From: UBA2402 sp044371005
GTDB lineage: Bacteria; Planctomycetota; Phycisphaerae; Phycisphaerales; UBA1924
Length of the DNA stretch: 20,610 nt
Reading direction: 5' to 3'
Assembly: GCA_044371005.1 (NCBI GenBank)
Contig: JBILUL010000082.1
Span: 1 to 20,610, forward strand
A model generated the notes under the pieces. The model was given only the letters and a program-made list of their open reading frames with translations. It was not told where the DNA came from and did no database searches. Made by a program: the position numbers and the translations under genes. Positions 1 through 7,202 of the stretch are shown here, in pieces; the stretch's first letter is position 1; every line of letters begins with the position of its first letter.

Positions 1-403
1 CTTCCTTCATGTACGAGTCGGTATCCAAGCGCATGGCGTCGTACCCAAGCGTCACGGCCCGGCTGATGAGCTGCTCGCACATCGCCCGGCCCAGCCCCAA
101 CCCGCGATGGGTGGGTCGCACATACAGACGCTTCATCTCGCATGTCCGGCCCAGCGGGCCCGGGTCAATCTCCCGCAGCGCAATGCAGGCAACGTACCCG
201 TCAGCCGGAGTGGATGCCAGGAAGATGCAGCCGGTGGGCGCGACGTAGCGACCAGGCAAGGCCTGCATTTCCGCATCGAACCCCTGGAAGCACAGGGGCG
301 TGGAGATGCTGTCGCGATACTCAATCATGAGGGCGCGGGCGGCATCAATGCGCTCGGGAGTGAGTGCATCGACGATGACGAATGGAAGAGATTCACAGCT
401 CAC
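1..403 (-). CDS. GNAT-family N-acetyltransferase (3' end beyond window)
   Basis: This is a GCN5-related acetyltransferase, which moves an acetyl group from acetyl-CoA to an amine; the substrate cannot be told. About 134 codons are visible and the C-terminus lies past position 1. The translation ends with a clear motif A: a strand reading CEMKRLYVRPTHRG followed by the CoA pyrophosphate loop RGLGLGRAM, then the helix CEQLISRAVTLGYDAMRLDT. The N-terminal half (around LTPERIDAARALMIEYRD) fits the usual first helix of the fold. I chose the GTG at 403 because an in-frame TGA lies two codons upstream; the next candidate is the ATG at about residue 23. It follows the peroxiredoxin gene on the same strand with a 62-bp gap, so the two may be co-transcribed. 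The family call is firm and the substrate is unknown. Confidence 0.82.
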   Translation of the reverse strand, partial: MSCESLPFVIVDALTPERIDAARALMIEYRDSISTPLCFQGFDAEMQALPGRYVAPTGCIFLASTPADGYVACIALREIDPGPLGRTCEMKRLYVRPTHRGLGLGRAMCEQLISRAVTLGYDAMRLDTDSYMKE

Positions 404-465
404 GGGTCACAGGGTACCCGTCCGCCGCGGGGCTGGCGTGAAGCCACCAGCACCAGGCACCTCGA

Positions 466-951
466 TCAGAGCGACGCCAGGACCTGTTCCCAGTTCATGG
501 CATTGCCGGGCTGACGGGCATCAATCGACTTGACGACTCCCCCGCCACTCGAACCCTTGCCAATTCGAACCGTCGCCCGCTGCGAGACATTCAGGTCGGC
601 CCAGTAGAGACCAAAGGCCTTGGTCACTTCGCGGTGCATGTCGCACAGCAGCGTGTGCTTGTAGCCTTCCTTCTCAGCCCAGGCGCTGTTCGCGGCGAAG
701 CTGTCGCATGAAAGCCCCACCACCTGAACGCCCTTGGAAGACCAGGTGTGCATGTCCTTGCTCACGCACGCCATTTCCGTGCCACAGACGCCCGTGAAGG
801 CCAGTGGGTAGAAGCAGATCACCACATCACCCTTGGCCAACTCCTCTGAGAGCTTCCAGTCGGTCCGGTTCTGGGTCTTGAGCGTGAAATCAGGGACTGC
901 ATCACCGACTGAAAGGGGCGATGTGCGGGGCGTGAGGGCTGCGTGTGACAT
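466..951 (-). CDS. Peroxiredoxin, AhpE/BCP-like (AhpC/TSA family)
   Basis: This is a thiol peroxidase that reduces hydrogen peroxide or organic peroxides in the cytoplasm. The product is 161 aa. The thioredoxin-fold start GDAVPDFTL is at residues 16-24. The active-site stretch YPLAFTGVCGTEM places P49, T53 and the peroxidatic C56, with R125 in SQRATVRI as the likely partner arginine. The PLAFTGVC form is typical of the 1-Cys AhpE branch. C62, C82 and C103 are also present, so I cannot say which, if any, resolves the sulfenic acid. I chose the ATG at 951 because it starts just before the conserved domain; the reading frame stays open to 1053, but that extension (MVRARWAF...) has no family character. 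The gene lies head-to-head with the yggS-like gene across 229 bp. Confidence 0.9.
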   Translation of the reverse strand: MSHAALTPRTSPLSVGDAVPDFTLKTQNRTDWKLSEELAKGDVVICFYPLAFTGVCGTEMACVSKDMHTWSSKGVQVVGLSCDSFAANSAWAEKEGYKHTLLCDMHREVTKAFGLYWADLNVSQRATVRIGKGSSGGGVVKSIDARQPGNAMNWEQVLASL

Positions 952-1180
952 GAGTGTGCCGAATCCGTGTGCCTGCCTGCCCCGGTCCGGGGTGTGGTGG
1001 CAACTGAGCCATGGGTTGCAAACGCGGTGGAACGCCCACCTCGCTCTGACCATATGCTATGGGGTTCTTCGGAAGGCACGCGGCGGATTCGCTCCCGGAT
1101 CTCTCTCGTTCATTCCGGAGCAGTGGCTCGTTCCAGCCCCGCTCCCGGCGGCCTGTTCGCGAGCATGAAAGGACCCACGG

Positions 1181-2068
1181 ATGGCGACTATGGCAACTTC
1201 TTCAGAAGTCATCGCGGCTCGATACGCGGAAGTATGCGACAAGGTGGCCAAGGCCGCCAAACGCTCCGGTCGCAAGGCCAGTGACATCATTCTGGTCGCG
1301 GTCACCAAGTATGCCGTGCCTGAACAGATCAAGGCCCTGCTGACGCTGGGACATCGTGATTTCGGTGAAAACAAGGCGCAGACACTGCTGCAGCACGCCG
1401 CGATCGTGGATGAGTTCTTCACCCGCCAGACGATCCACGCCACCACCCGCAAGGTGCGTTCCCAGGATTCCGCCGAGTCGCTCTTTCACGACAGCGTGGA
1501 AATGGAACTCAAGCCGATGGCGAACCTGCCCAGCGGCCGCGACGGCGTGCGTTGGCACATGATCGGCCACCTCCAGCGCAACAAGGCCAAGAAGGTCTGC
1601 GATGTGGCCCGACTGGTCCACTCGGTCGATTCGCTTCGCCTTGCCGAGGAACTTCAGGCCATCGCCCTCAAGCGTGACCAGCCCATCGACGTTCTGATCC
1701 AGGTCAACTGCTCTGGAGAAGCCAGCAAGTTCGGGTGCCTCCCCCCCGCTGCCATTCCGCTGGCCGAACAGATCGCCACCATGATCAATGTTCGCGTACG
1801 CGGGCTGATGACGATGGCGGCCCCCACTGCCAATCCAGAAGAGACCCGGGAGACGTTTGGTCGCTGCCGCGAACTGTTTGAGGAGATGCGGCTGCTCAAG
1901 TTCGGCGAGGGCGTCCCCTTCAACATTCTTTCGATGGGCATGTCGGGCGACTACGAAGTGGCCATTTCTGAAGGTGCCAACATCGTGCGGGTGGGCTCCG
2001 CCATCTTCGGCGAGCCGGCGGCAAGCCAGCACGAAGAGCCTGTGGAGCGCGAAGATCCTGAGGATTGA
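1181..2068 (+). CDS. YggS/PROSC-family PLP-binding protein with insertion
   Basis: This protein belongs to the YggS/PLPBP (COG0325) family, which binds pyridoxal 5'-phosphate on an alanine-racemase-like barrel and keeps free PLP and amino-acid pools in balance; no enzymatic reaction is established. Visible motifs are VAVTKYA with the PLP lysine K43, DFGENKAQ at 60-67, WHMIGHLQRNK at 125-135, VNCSGEASKFG near 176, RGLMTMAA near 207, and SMGMSGDYEVAISEGANIVRVGSAIFG near the end. The protein is 295 aa, against about 230 for the family. Most of the excess is an insertion at about residues 75-122, between DFGENKAQ and WHMIGH, where relatives have a short loop. AAAGG at 1168-1172 sits 8 bases before the ATG and supports this start. 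The gene ends 29 bp before a strong terminator. The family call is firm; the role of the insertion is unknown. Confidence 0.92.
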   Translation: MATMATSSEVIAARYAEVCDKVAKAAKRSGRKASDIILVAVTKYAVPEQIKALLTLGHRDFGENKAQTLLQHAAIVDEFFTRQTIHATTRKVRSQDSAESLFHDSVEMELKPMANLPSGRDGVRWHMIGHLQRNKAKKVCDVARLVHSVDSLRLAEELQAIALKRDQPIDVLIQVNCSGEASKFGCLPPAAIPLAEQIATMINVRVRGLMTMAAPTANPEETRETFGRCRELFEEMRLLKFGEGVPFNILSMGMSGDYEVAISEGANIVRVGSAIFGEPAASQHEEPVEREDPED

Positions 2069-2097
2069 TCGCCCCGCCAGCTGATTCATGAACCATG

Positions 2098-2139
2098 AAC
2101 CAAGTCCGTCAGTCATCACTGGCGGACTTGGTTGTTTTT
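2098..2139 (+). terminator. Intrinsic terminator of the yggS-like gene
   Basis: A 16-bp stem (AACCAAGTCCGTCAGT at 2098-2113, closing with 2118-2133, one G-U pair) has a CATC loop and is followed by GTTTTT at 2134-2139. It lies 29 bp after the stop codon at 2068. Read on the minus strand the hairpin lacks a U-run, so it is mainly a plus-strand terminator. Confidence 0.92.
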
Positions 2140-2194
2140 GGCTTGATGGAACGTTGGCCGAAGCGCGAGTCGCGGGTGACATGCCTGTCGGACA

Positions 2195-2866
2195 TCATGC
2201 CGCGGCGGGCATCGGCGGCTGCTTGAATGCGCGGACGAGCAGAATGGCAATCGCGAAAATCAGCCAGAGGTCCGCCACGTTCGACACCCACGGCCAGACT
2301 TCGTTGCTGCCCCAGGGCATCGAAAGGCCGAAGGGAAAGGTCACGCCGGGCAGCGGATGAATGAAATCACGGACGCATCCGAAGACGAGCCGGTCGTAAA
2401 GATTGCCGAGGCCGCCAGAGAGGAGGAGCCCCACCGCCGTGTGAGCGATGTACTCGCGTGCATGCGTCATCTTTCCGAAGAGCCAGAGGCCGAACATCAG
2501 GGCACAGCCGGTGAAGATCACAAAGAACCAGCGCTGCCCTGCACCCATGCCAAAGACGGCACCGGGATTCAGCACCAGGGTGAACTCGAGCAACCCTTTG
2601 GAAACGACGACCGGTGCGTGCGCGGGGATCAGAGTGCCCAGGTGCTGCGTTGTGAGTACGTCGCTGCGTTCGACGATGACCGGTTCGCCAGCGATTGTGC
2701 GAAACGCCCACGACTTGGTCCAAAGGTCGCTCCAGAGCCCCAGGAACGTCACGGTGAGCAGGACCGCCCACGCACGAGCCGAGCCCCACGAGCGAGGCTC
2801 AGCAGGGGCTTGCGGCAGAGTCTGGGGCGATGAAGACCCGCCGGTGGCGGGCTGGTCGGAGGGCAT
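2195..2866 (-). CDS. lspA: Lipoprotein signal peptidase (signal peptidase II)
   Basis: This is the inner-membrane aspartyl protease that cuts the signal peptide from diacylglyceryl-modified prolipoproteins at the lipobox cysteine. The product is 223 aa, longer than the usual 160-170. It opens with a ~28-residue Pro/Ser-rich cytoplasmic stretch and has a longer first periplasmic loop. Family motifs are LVLNPGAVFGMG (98-108), GGLGNLYDRL (151-160) with catalytic D158, VRDFI (165-169), and SNVADLWL (195-202) with catalytic D199. Four hydrophobic segments can be seen, at about 32-45, 111-131, 139-153 and 194-212. It starts 26 bp after the DksA-like gene on the same strand, so the two probably share a transcript. 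At least two lipobox-bearing products (13639-14799, 15913-17172) are candidate substrates in this window. No clear Shine-Dalgarno sequence precedes the ATG. Confidence 0.93.
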   Translation of the reverse strand: MPSDQPATGGSSSPQTLPQAPAEPRSWGSARAWAVLLTVTFLGLWSDLWTKSWAFRTIAGEPVIVERSDVLTTQHLGTLIPAHAPVVVSKGLLEFTLVLNPGAVFGMGAGQRWFFVIFTGCALMFGLWLFGKMTHAREYIAHTAVGLLLSGGLGNLYDRLVFGCVRDFIHPLPGVTFPFGLSMPWGSNEVWPWVSNVADLWLIFAIAILLVRAFKQPPMPAAA

Positions 2867-2892
2867 CGTCGTTCAATCCGCGTTTCGGAGAT

Positions 2893-3984
2893 TCAGGAAC
2901 GCATGGCCTGGCGTTCAAGTTCGCGGGCAGCTTCGATCGAATACCGGGCCCAGGGAAGCTCCTCAAGGCGATCAGGCTTGATCGGGTTGCCAGTCATCTG
3001 GCACAGGCCGTATGTGCCGTCCTTGATGCGTTCGAGCGCATCATCGATCTCACGGATGAGCTTGCGGTCAGCCGCGGCGAGATCAAGCGACAGCGCCTGG
3101 TCGTACGCCTCGGAGCCCTGTTCAGCCATGTGATTAGGCGAGTTCGAGAGCGATCCGCTCTGACCACGCAGGGCTTCACTCTCCATCGTGTGAATGTCGC
3201 CGACAAGCTCTGCCCGCTTGCGGATCAGCATCGCACGATACCGCTCGAGTTCGCGCTTGTTGAAGGGCGACTTGCCGTCGATCTTGGGCACCTCGGCCTG
3301 TTCATTGCCGTGTGCGCCCAGGGGACGCATCGCTGCGGCCTTGGGGCCCGAAGGAATCAGCGGCTTGCGAATGGGGTTCTTGGGGTCCATCAACCGGCCC
3401 ATGCCCGGAGGCATCTGGGTCACCGGCGGCGGCGCTTTGGGGCGCTTGATGGGCCGGGGAGGCTGATTCGCCGGAGCAGGCTTCGCGGCAGCCGCGGCGG
3501 GAGCGGGTGCTGCCGACTTGCCAGCCACGGTGCCAGCCGGAGCCTGGGCGAGTGTCGCTGCGGGCTTCTTGGGGGCGTCAGCCGCCTCTGCCTTCGTGGC
3601 GGGCTTCTTGCCAGGCTTGGCTTCTGCCGCGGGCTTGGTCGGTGCCGCGGCGGGCTTGGTCGGTGCCGCGGCGGGCTTGGCGGGAGCTGGCTTTGTAGCG
3701 GCGACCACCTTGGTCGGCGCCGATTTGGCAGCAGCAGCTGGTTTGGGGGCAACGGTCTTGGCCGGGGCCGGTGTTGGTTTGGTCGCTGCGGGCTTGGGGG
3801 CCGGCTTGGCGGGGGCTGCCTTGGCAGGTGCCTTCGCCGCGTCCTTTGTGACGGGCTTGGCTGGTGCTGGCGCCTTCTTCGTGGCGACCGATGCCGCGGG
3901 CGCGGGTTTGGCTGCCTTCACTGGCTTTGCTGGTGTCTTGGTCGCAGGTGCCTTGCGGGCTGCTGCAGGAGCTTTTTTCGCCAC
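2893..3984 (-). CDS. DksA/TraR-like protein with H1-like Lys/Ala/Pro tail
   Basis: The C-terminal ~126 residues (from KSPFNKRELERYR, about residue 238) are a DksA/TraR-type module: a coiled-coil pair, the segment PNHMAEQGSEAYDQALSLD, then DDALERIKDGTYGLC and PWARYSIEAA. DksA proteins enter the RNA polymerase secondary channel and tune transcription. The C4 zinc site has decayed: the first CxxC reads C328-Q-M-T, and the second pair has become S and A in YSIEAA, so no zinc can be bound in the usual way. Residues 2 to about 200 are a low-complexity run of KPA, KAP and AAPTKPA units like histone H1 tails and AlgP, which suggests DNA or RNA binding. I chose the GTG at 3984 because AGGGG precedes it closely and the lysine-rich tail starts there. 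It heads a unit with lspA. The fusion is one open frame, so it is not an assembly artefact that I can see. Confidence 0.85.
   Translation of the reverse strand: MAKKAPAAARKAPATKTPAKPVKAAKPAPAASVATKKAPAPAKPVTKDAAKAPAKAAPAKPAPKPAATKPTPAPAKTVAPKPAAAAKSAPTKVVAATKPAPAKPAAAPTKPAAAPTKPAAEAKPGKKPATKAEAADAPKKPAATLAQAPAGTVAGKSAAPAPAAAAAKPAPANQPPRPIKRPKAPPPVTQMPPGMGRLMDPKNPIRKPLIPSGPKAAAMRPLGAHGNEQAEVPKIDGKSPFNKRELERYRAMLIRKRAELVGDIHTMESEALRGQSGSLSNSPNHMAEQGSEAYDQALSLDLAAADRKLIREIDDALERIKDGTYGLCQMTGNPIKPDRLEELPWARYSIEAARELERQAMRS
3631..3680. repeat. 21-bp tandem repeat inside the H1-like tail
   Basis: Two exact copies of a 21-bp unit (3631-3651 and 3652-3672) are followed by a partial third copy. It encodes repeated AAPTKPA heptapeptides in the tail of the DksA-like protein. 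Because 21 is a multiple of three, copy-number change would keep the reading frame. Confidence 0.85.
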
Positions 3985-4067
3985 GTGTACCCCTGTGCTC
4001 AGGAAAGTGCTGCCGGGAGGTAGAACGCTACGGGAGTGGACGGTCGCCCATTCGCCAGCGGACATTC

Positions 4068-4096
4068 AAAAACCGGGGACTCTTGGAAGAATCCCC
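4068..4096 (-). promoter_or_regulatory. Leader hairpin plus U-run (possible attenuator)
   Basis: Read on the minus strand, GGGGATTCTT pairs with AAGAGTCCCC (10 bp with one G-U pair, at 4075-4096; the inner pair probably opens to a 4-nt loop). GG and TTTTT follow at 4074-4068. It sits about 8 bases after the start site expected from the promoter at 4111-4139 and about 84 bases before the GTG of the DksA-like gene. It has the form of an intrinsic terminator but could instead be a 5' stabilising hairpin. Confidence 0.55.
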
Positions 4097-4110
4097 TAAA
4101 GTTGGGGCCG

Positions 4111-4139
4111 ATAGTACGCAAATCGGCTGCGATTGTCAA
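4111..4139 (-). promoter_or_regulatory. Sigma70-type promoter for the dksA-like-lspA unit
   Basis: On the minus strand, TTGACA (4139-4134) is separated by exactly 17 bases from TACTAT (4116-4111). This is a full -35 match and a 4/6 -10 match to the vegetative consensus. The expected start is near 4104, giving a leader of about 120 nt before the GTG at 3984. Confidence 0.75.
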
Positions 4140-4209
4140 AGTTGTACCAAACATCGTGCGTACGGCCATGGGGAGATGGGGGCCTGGGTGGGGGCGGCGT
4201 GTGTCGGGG

Positions 4210-4244
4210 TCGACACGACGCGGATGGACTCTACAGTGGTCCCC
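4210..4244 (+). promoter_or_regulatory. Possible promoter giving a leaderless permease mRNA
   Basis: TCGACA (4210-4215) and TACAGT (4232-4237) are 16 bases apart. A start site 7-8 bases after the -10 would fall on or beside the ATG at 4245. No Shine-Dalgarno sequence is visible before that ATG. The matches are only moderate. Confidence 0.35.
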
Positions 4245-6140
4245 ATGTCGAGCAGTCCTACATACGCCCCTCGTCCGCGTCCGGTGCGGTCCATCGTGAC
4301 CGGTCTGGCGATTGCCGCCGCGGGCGTGGTGCTGTCGCGGCTTTGGGGGTCGGTTGATTCGGTCGTTCCGACGATCGTCGCGGTGGTTTCGGTGGTCGCC
4401 GGTCTGATCTATTCCTGGCTGACGTGTGGACGCATCGGTCGGCAGTACATGATGCTGGGGGCACTGCTCGCCGCGTTGACGGTCTGTCTGCTCTATCCGA
4501 TCTTCATGACCGTCCGGGGCGGATTCTACAACGATCCGGCAACGCGGAGCGGGTTCTCGTTCCGGCATGTGGTCATGGCGCTCGAAGACCCGCGGGTGCT
4601 GCGCGGATTGTTCAACTCCTTTTCGGTTGCCGTAGGGACGACGATCGTTTCGATTTTCATCGCGCTGCCGCTTGCAGTGCTTGCGGCGAACTACACCTTC
4701 CCGGGCAAGAAGCTCTTCAGTGCTGCGGTGCTCGTGCCCATGATCATCCCGCCGTTCGTGGGAGCGATCGGGATTCGGGCAATTCTGGGACGTGAAGGCG
4801 CGTTCAATGCGCTCTTTGGAACCCAGCTCGATGTGCTGGGTGATGCCAAGTACTGGGGCGTGGTTCTAGCTCAGTCGCTGTCGCTCTATCCGATCATCTT
4901 CTTGAACACGACCGCAGCGCTGGCGAATCTCGATCCGGCGCTGAATGAAGCGGCGGAGAATCTGGGTGCACGGGGCGTGCGCCGCTTCATGAAGATCACG
5001 CTCCCCTTGATCCGCCCGGGCATCTTCGCCGGCGCCACGATCGTCTTCATCTGGGCATTCACTGAGCTGGGCACGCCGCTGATGTTCGGCTACCACGATG
5101 TGACATCGGTGCAGATCTTCAACGGGCTCAAGGAGGTCGAGAACTCGGCGCGACCGTACGTGCTGACGGCCTTCATGCTGGTGATGGCCGTGGGCCTGTA
5201 CCTGCTGGGCAAGAAGGTCTTCGGCGGTACCGGTTATGCCATGTATTCGAAGGCTTCCCGAGCAGCCGGAGAGCGGCCGCTGACGGGGTTGTACGGCTGG
5301 CTTGCCACGGCGTTGTTTGCCCTGGTCACGGGTGCGGCGGTGATGCCGCACATCGGCGTGATTCTCACCAGCATCAGCGTTCCCGGGCAGTGGTATCAGA
5401 CGGTGATGCCCACGGCCTACACCGGATCTCACTACCAGGAAGCGCTCGGTGCGGCGGAGGCCTTCGGGTCCATTCGCAACAGTCTTTCGCTTGCAGCGCT
5501 GGCCATGGTCATTGACTGTGGCATCGGCGTGCTGGTGGCGTATCTGATTGTCCGGACTCGCATTGCCGGTCGTGGTCTGCTCGATGCCTTGTGCATGCTC
5601 CCGCTGGCAGTTCCCGGGCTGGTGATGGCCTTCGGGTACGTCGCCATCAGTCTCAAGTGGCCCTTTGGTCCGGGCGGTCCGTTGACGCCCTTTGCGAGCA
5701 TCTTCGCGGTCGATCCCAGTCCGGTGCCCTTCCTGATCGTCGCGTATGCGACGCGGCGGCTTCCCTATATCGTGCGGTCCACGATCGCGGGGCTTGAGCA
5801 GACCAGTGGCGAACTCGAAGAGGCCGCAGTCAATCTGGGCGCAAGCAGGCTGATGGCGGCGCGGCGTGTGATCATTCCTCTGATTGCAGCGAACATCATC
5901 GCCGGCGGGTTGCTGGTCTTCAGCTTCTCGATGCTTGAAGTCAGCGACTCACTGCTCCTGGCTCAGCAGGCGTCGGATTTCCCGATCACCAAGCAGATCT
6001 GGGCGTTCATGGATCGATTGGGCGATGGTCCGTACATCGCCAGTGCGATGGGAGTCTGGGGCATGGCCCTGCTGACGGTCACGATCTTCGCATCGAGTCT
6101 GCTGCTTGGCAAGAAGATGGGTTCGATCTTCCGGGTCTGA
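4245..6140 (+). CDS. ABC transporter permease, FbpB-like (two fused domains)
   Basis: This is an integral membrane permease of the binding-protein-dependent import family, with two permease domains fused in one 631-aa chain as in FbpB/SfuB iron(III) importers and some thiamine or 2-aminoethylphosphonate importers. Both ATPase-docking EAA loops are visible: EAAENLGARGVRRFMKITLP at about 235-254 and EEAAVNLGASRLMAARRVII at about 525-544. About twelve or more hydrophobic segments lie around them, including two or three extra at the N-terminus before the first domain. I prefer the ATG at 4245 (MSSSPTYAPRP); an in-frame ATG at 4224 is the alternative. No ATPase or substrate-binding gene lies within 4 kb on either side, so the partners must be elsewhere. 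The permease call is firm; ferric iron as substrate is a family-level guess. Confidence 0.85.
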   Translation: MSSSPTYAPRPRPVRSIVTGLAIAAAGVVLSRLWGSVDSVVPTIVAVVSVVAGLIYSWLTCGRIGRQYMMLGALLAALTVCLLYPIFMTVRGGFYNDPATRSGFSFRHVVMALEDPRVLRGLFNSFSVAVGTTIVSIFIALPLAVLAANYTFPGKKLFSAAVLVPMIIPPFVGAIGIRAILGREGAFNALFGTQLDVLGDAKYWGVVLAQSLSLYPIIFLNTTAALANLDPALNEAAENLGARGVRRFMKITLPLIRPGIFAGATIVFIWAFTELGTPLMFGYHDVTSVQIFNGLKEVENSARPYVLTAFMLVMAVGLYLLGKKVFGGTGYAMYSKASRAAGERPLTGLYGWLATALFALVTGAAVMPHIGVILTSISVPGQWYQTVMPTAYTGSHYQEALGAAEAFGSIRNSLSLAALAMVIDCGIGVLVAYLIVRTRIAGRGLLDALCMLPLAVPGLVMAFGYVAISLKWPFGPGGPLTPFASIFAVDPSPVPFLIVAYATRRLPYIVRSTIAGLEQTSGELEEAAVNLGASRLMAARRVIIPLIAANIIAGGLLVFSFSMLEVSDSLLLAQQASDFPITKQIWAFMDRLGDGPYIASAMGVWGMALLTVTIFASSLLLGKKMGSIFRV

Positions 6141-6180
6141 TTGGTGCGAGGACAGGGCCCGAAGTGGGCGAGTGCCGTGG

Positions 6181-7035
6181 TCACGCTGTCGCACGCCGAC
6201 CGTAGATCACCCAGTAGACGACGCCGACGAGAACTCCGCCACCGACGATGTTGCCGAATGTGACGGGGATTAAGGTCACGGCAAATGTTGCCCACGAGAT
6301 GTTGGGATGTGCCGCGGGATGTGAGGCGATGGATGTCCAGAACTCGGGGGTTGCCGACTGCTTCACCATGAGTGCAAAGGGCACGAAGTACATGTTTGCG
6401 ACCGAGTGCTCAAAGCCCGCGGCGACGAACGCGGTGACAGGAAAGAGAATCGCAAGGATCTTGTCTCCCGTGGAGCGGCATGACATGCACAGCCAGACGG
6501 CGAGGCAGACCAGTGCATTGCAGAAGATGCCGCGAGCCAGTGCTTCCTGAAGATCAAGGGCGCATTTGCCATTGGCGATGGCCAGTGCGGTCTTGCCTAC
6601 CTCTCCGTTTCCCAGCGTGTGCAGCCCCGCGAGCATCATGCCTCCAGCCGTGAGGACGGCTCCGATGAAGTTGCCGACGAACACGATCGCCCAGTTTCGC
6701 AGCACGCGTGTGAATGGAACCTTGCCGCTGGCGAAGGCCATCAGCAGGAGGTTGTTGCCGGTGAACAGCTCGGCGCCGGCGACGACCACCAGAATCAGGC
6801 CAAGACTGAACGTGATGCCGGCGACGATTCGGGCGATGCCAAAGGGCAGTGCTCCCCCACTGCCGGAAATCGCCACTGTCGAGAAGACGGCGCCCAGTGC
6901 GATGAACGCGCCGGCCAGCATCGCCAGCAAGAGCGTCGAGATGAAGTCCAAGTTGGCCTTCGCAACGCCGGTGGCCTCCGCCTTCTGCGCAATTTCACGG
7001 GGCAGGAGCGAATCAAAGTGGGATGCGGGATCCAT
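6181..7035 (-). CDS. Formate/nitrite transporter family channel (FocA/NirC-like)
   Basis: This belongs to the FNT family of pentameric, aquaporin-like channels that pass small monovalent anions such as formate, nitrite or hydrosulfide across the inner membrane. The product is 284 aa, the usual size. Family marks are GAELFTGNN (87-95), NWAIVFVGNFIGA (114-126), GIFCNALVCLAVW (169-181), and GFEHSVANMYFVP (207-219) holding the central gating histidine H210. Six hydrophobic segments fit the fold. I chose the ATG at 7035 because AAGGA lies 9 bases upstream; an in-frame ATG at 7062 has no such site. It lies 167 bp after the FKBP gene on the same strand and converges on the permease with a 40-bp gap. 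No pyruvate-formate lyase or nitrite reductase gene is nearby, so the anion is open. Confidence 0.92.
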   Translation of the reverse strand: MDPASHFDSLLPREIAQKAEATGVAKANLDFISTLLLAMLAGAFIALGAVFSTVAISGSGGALPFGIARIVAGITFSLGLILVVVAGAELFTGNNLLLMAFASGKVPFTRVLRNWAIVFVGNFIGAVLTAGGMMLAGLHTLGNGEVGKTALAIANGKCALDLQEALARGIFCNALVCLAVWLCMSCRSTGDKILAILFPVTAFVAAGFEHSVANMYFVPFALMVKQSATPEFWTSIASHPAAHPNISWATFAVTLIPVTFGNIVGGGVLVGVVYWVIYGRRATA

Positions 7036-7202
7036 GGCTGCGATTCCTTGCAAAGAACGCATGAAGAACCCAAGGGGCGACGGCCTTTCAAGGAGGCGCG
7101 TCCACCGGGAGATTCTAGGGCCATGGCGAGTGCGCGCAGCGTCCAAGCCGCGGCTTCAATGCAGCAGGCAGCGGAGCGCTCTGATCGGAGCCAGCGACCG
7201 AA

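Noticed and set aside
979..991. Short palindrome CCCCGGTCCGGGG upstream of the peroxiredoxin gene
   Set aside because: It is a G+C-only repeat of six pairs in GC-rich DNA and easily arises by chance.
2098..2133. The same hairpin as a terminator for lspA on the minus strand
   Set aside because: No U-run follows on that strand, so it can only be a weak pause site for lspA.
1202..2182. A 326-codon minus-strand frame opposite the yggS-like gene
   Set aside because: Its translation has no motif and is His/Gly/Asp-rich, as expected for the reverse of a GC-rich gene.
3631..3680. CRISPR-like short repeats
   Set aside because: The copies are directly adjacent with no spacers and encode a peptide repeat.
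2830..4099. Long plus-strand open frames opposite the DksA-like gene, Gly/Ala/Arg-rich
   Set aside because: They mirror the low-complexity GC-rich codons of the minus-strand gene, show no family motif, and the sense frame has clear DksA-type blocks and a promoter.
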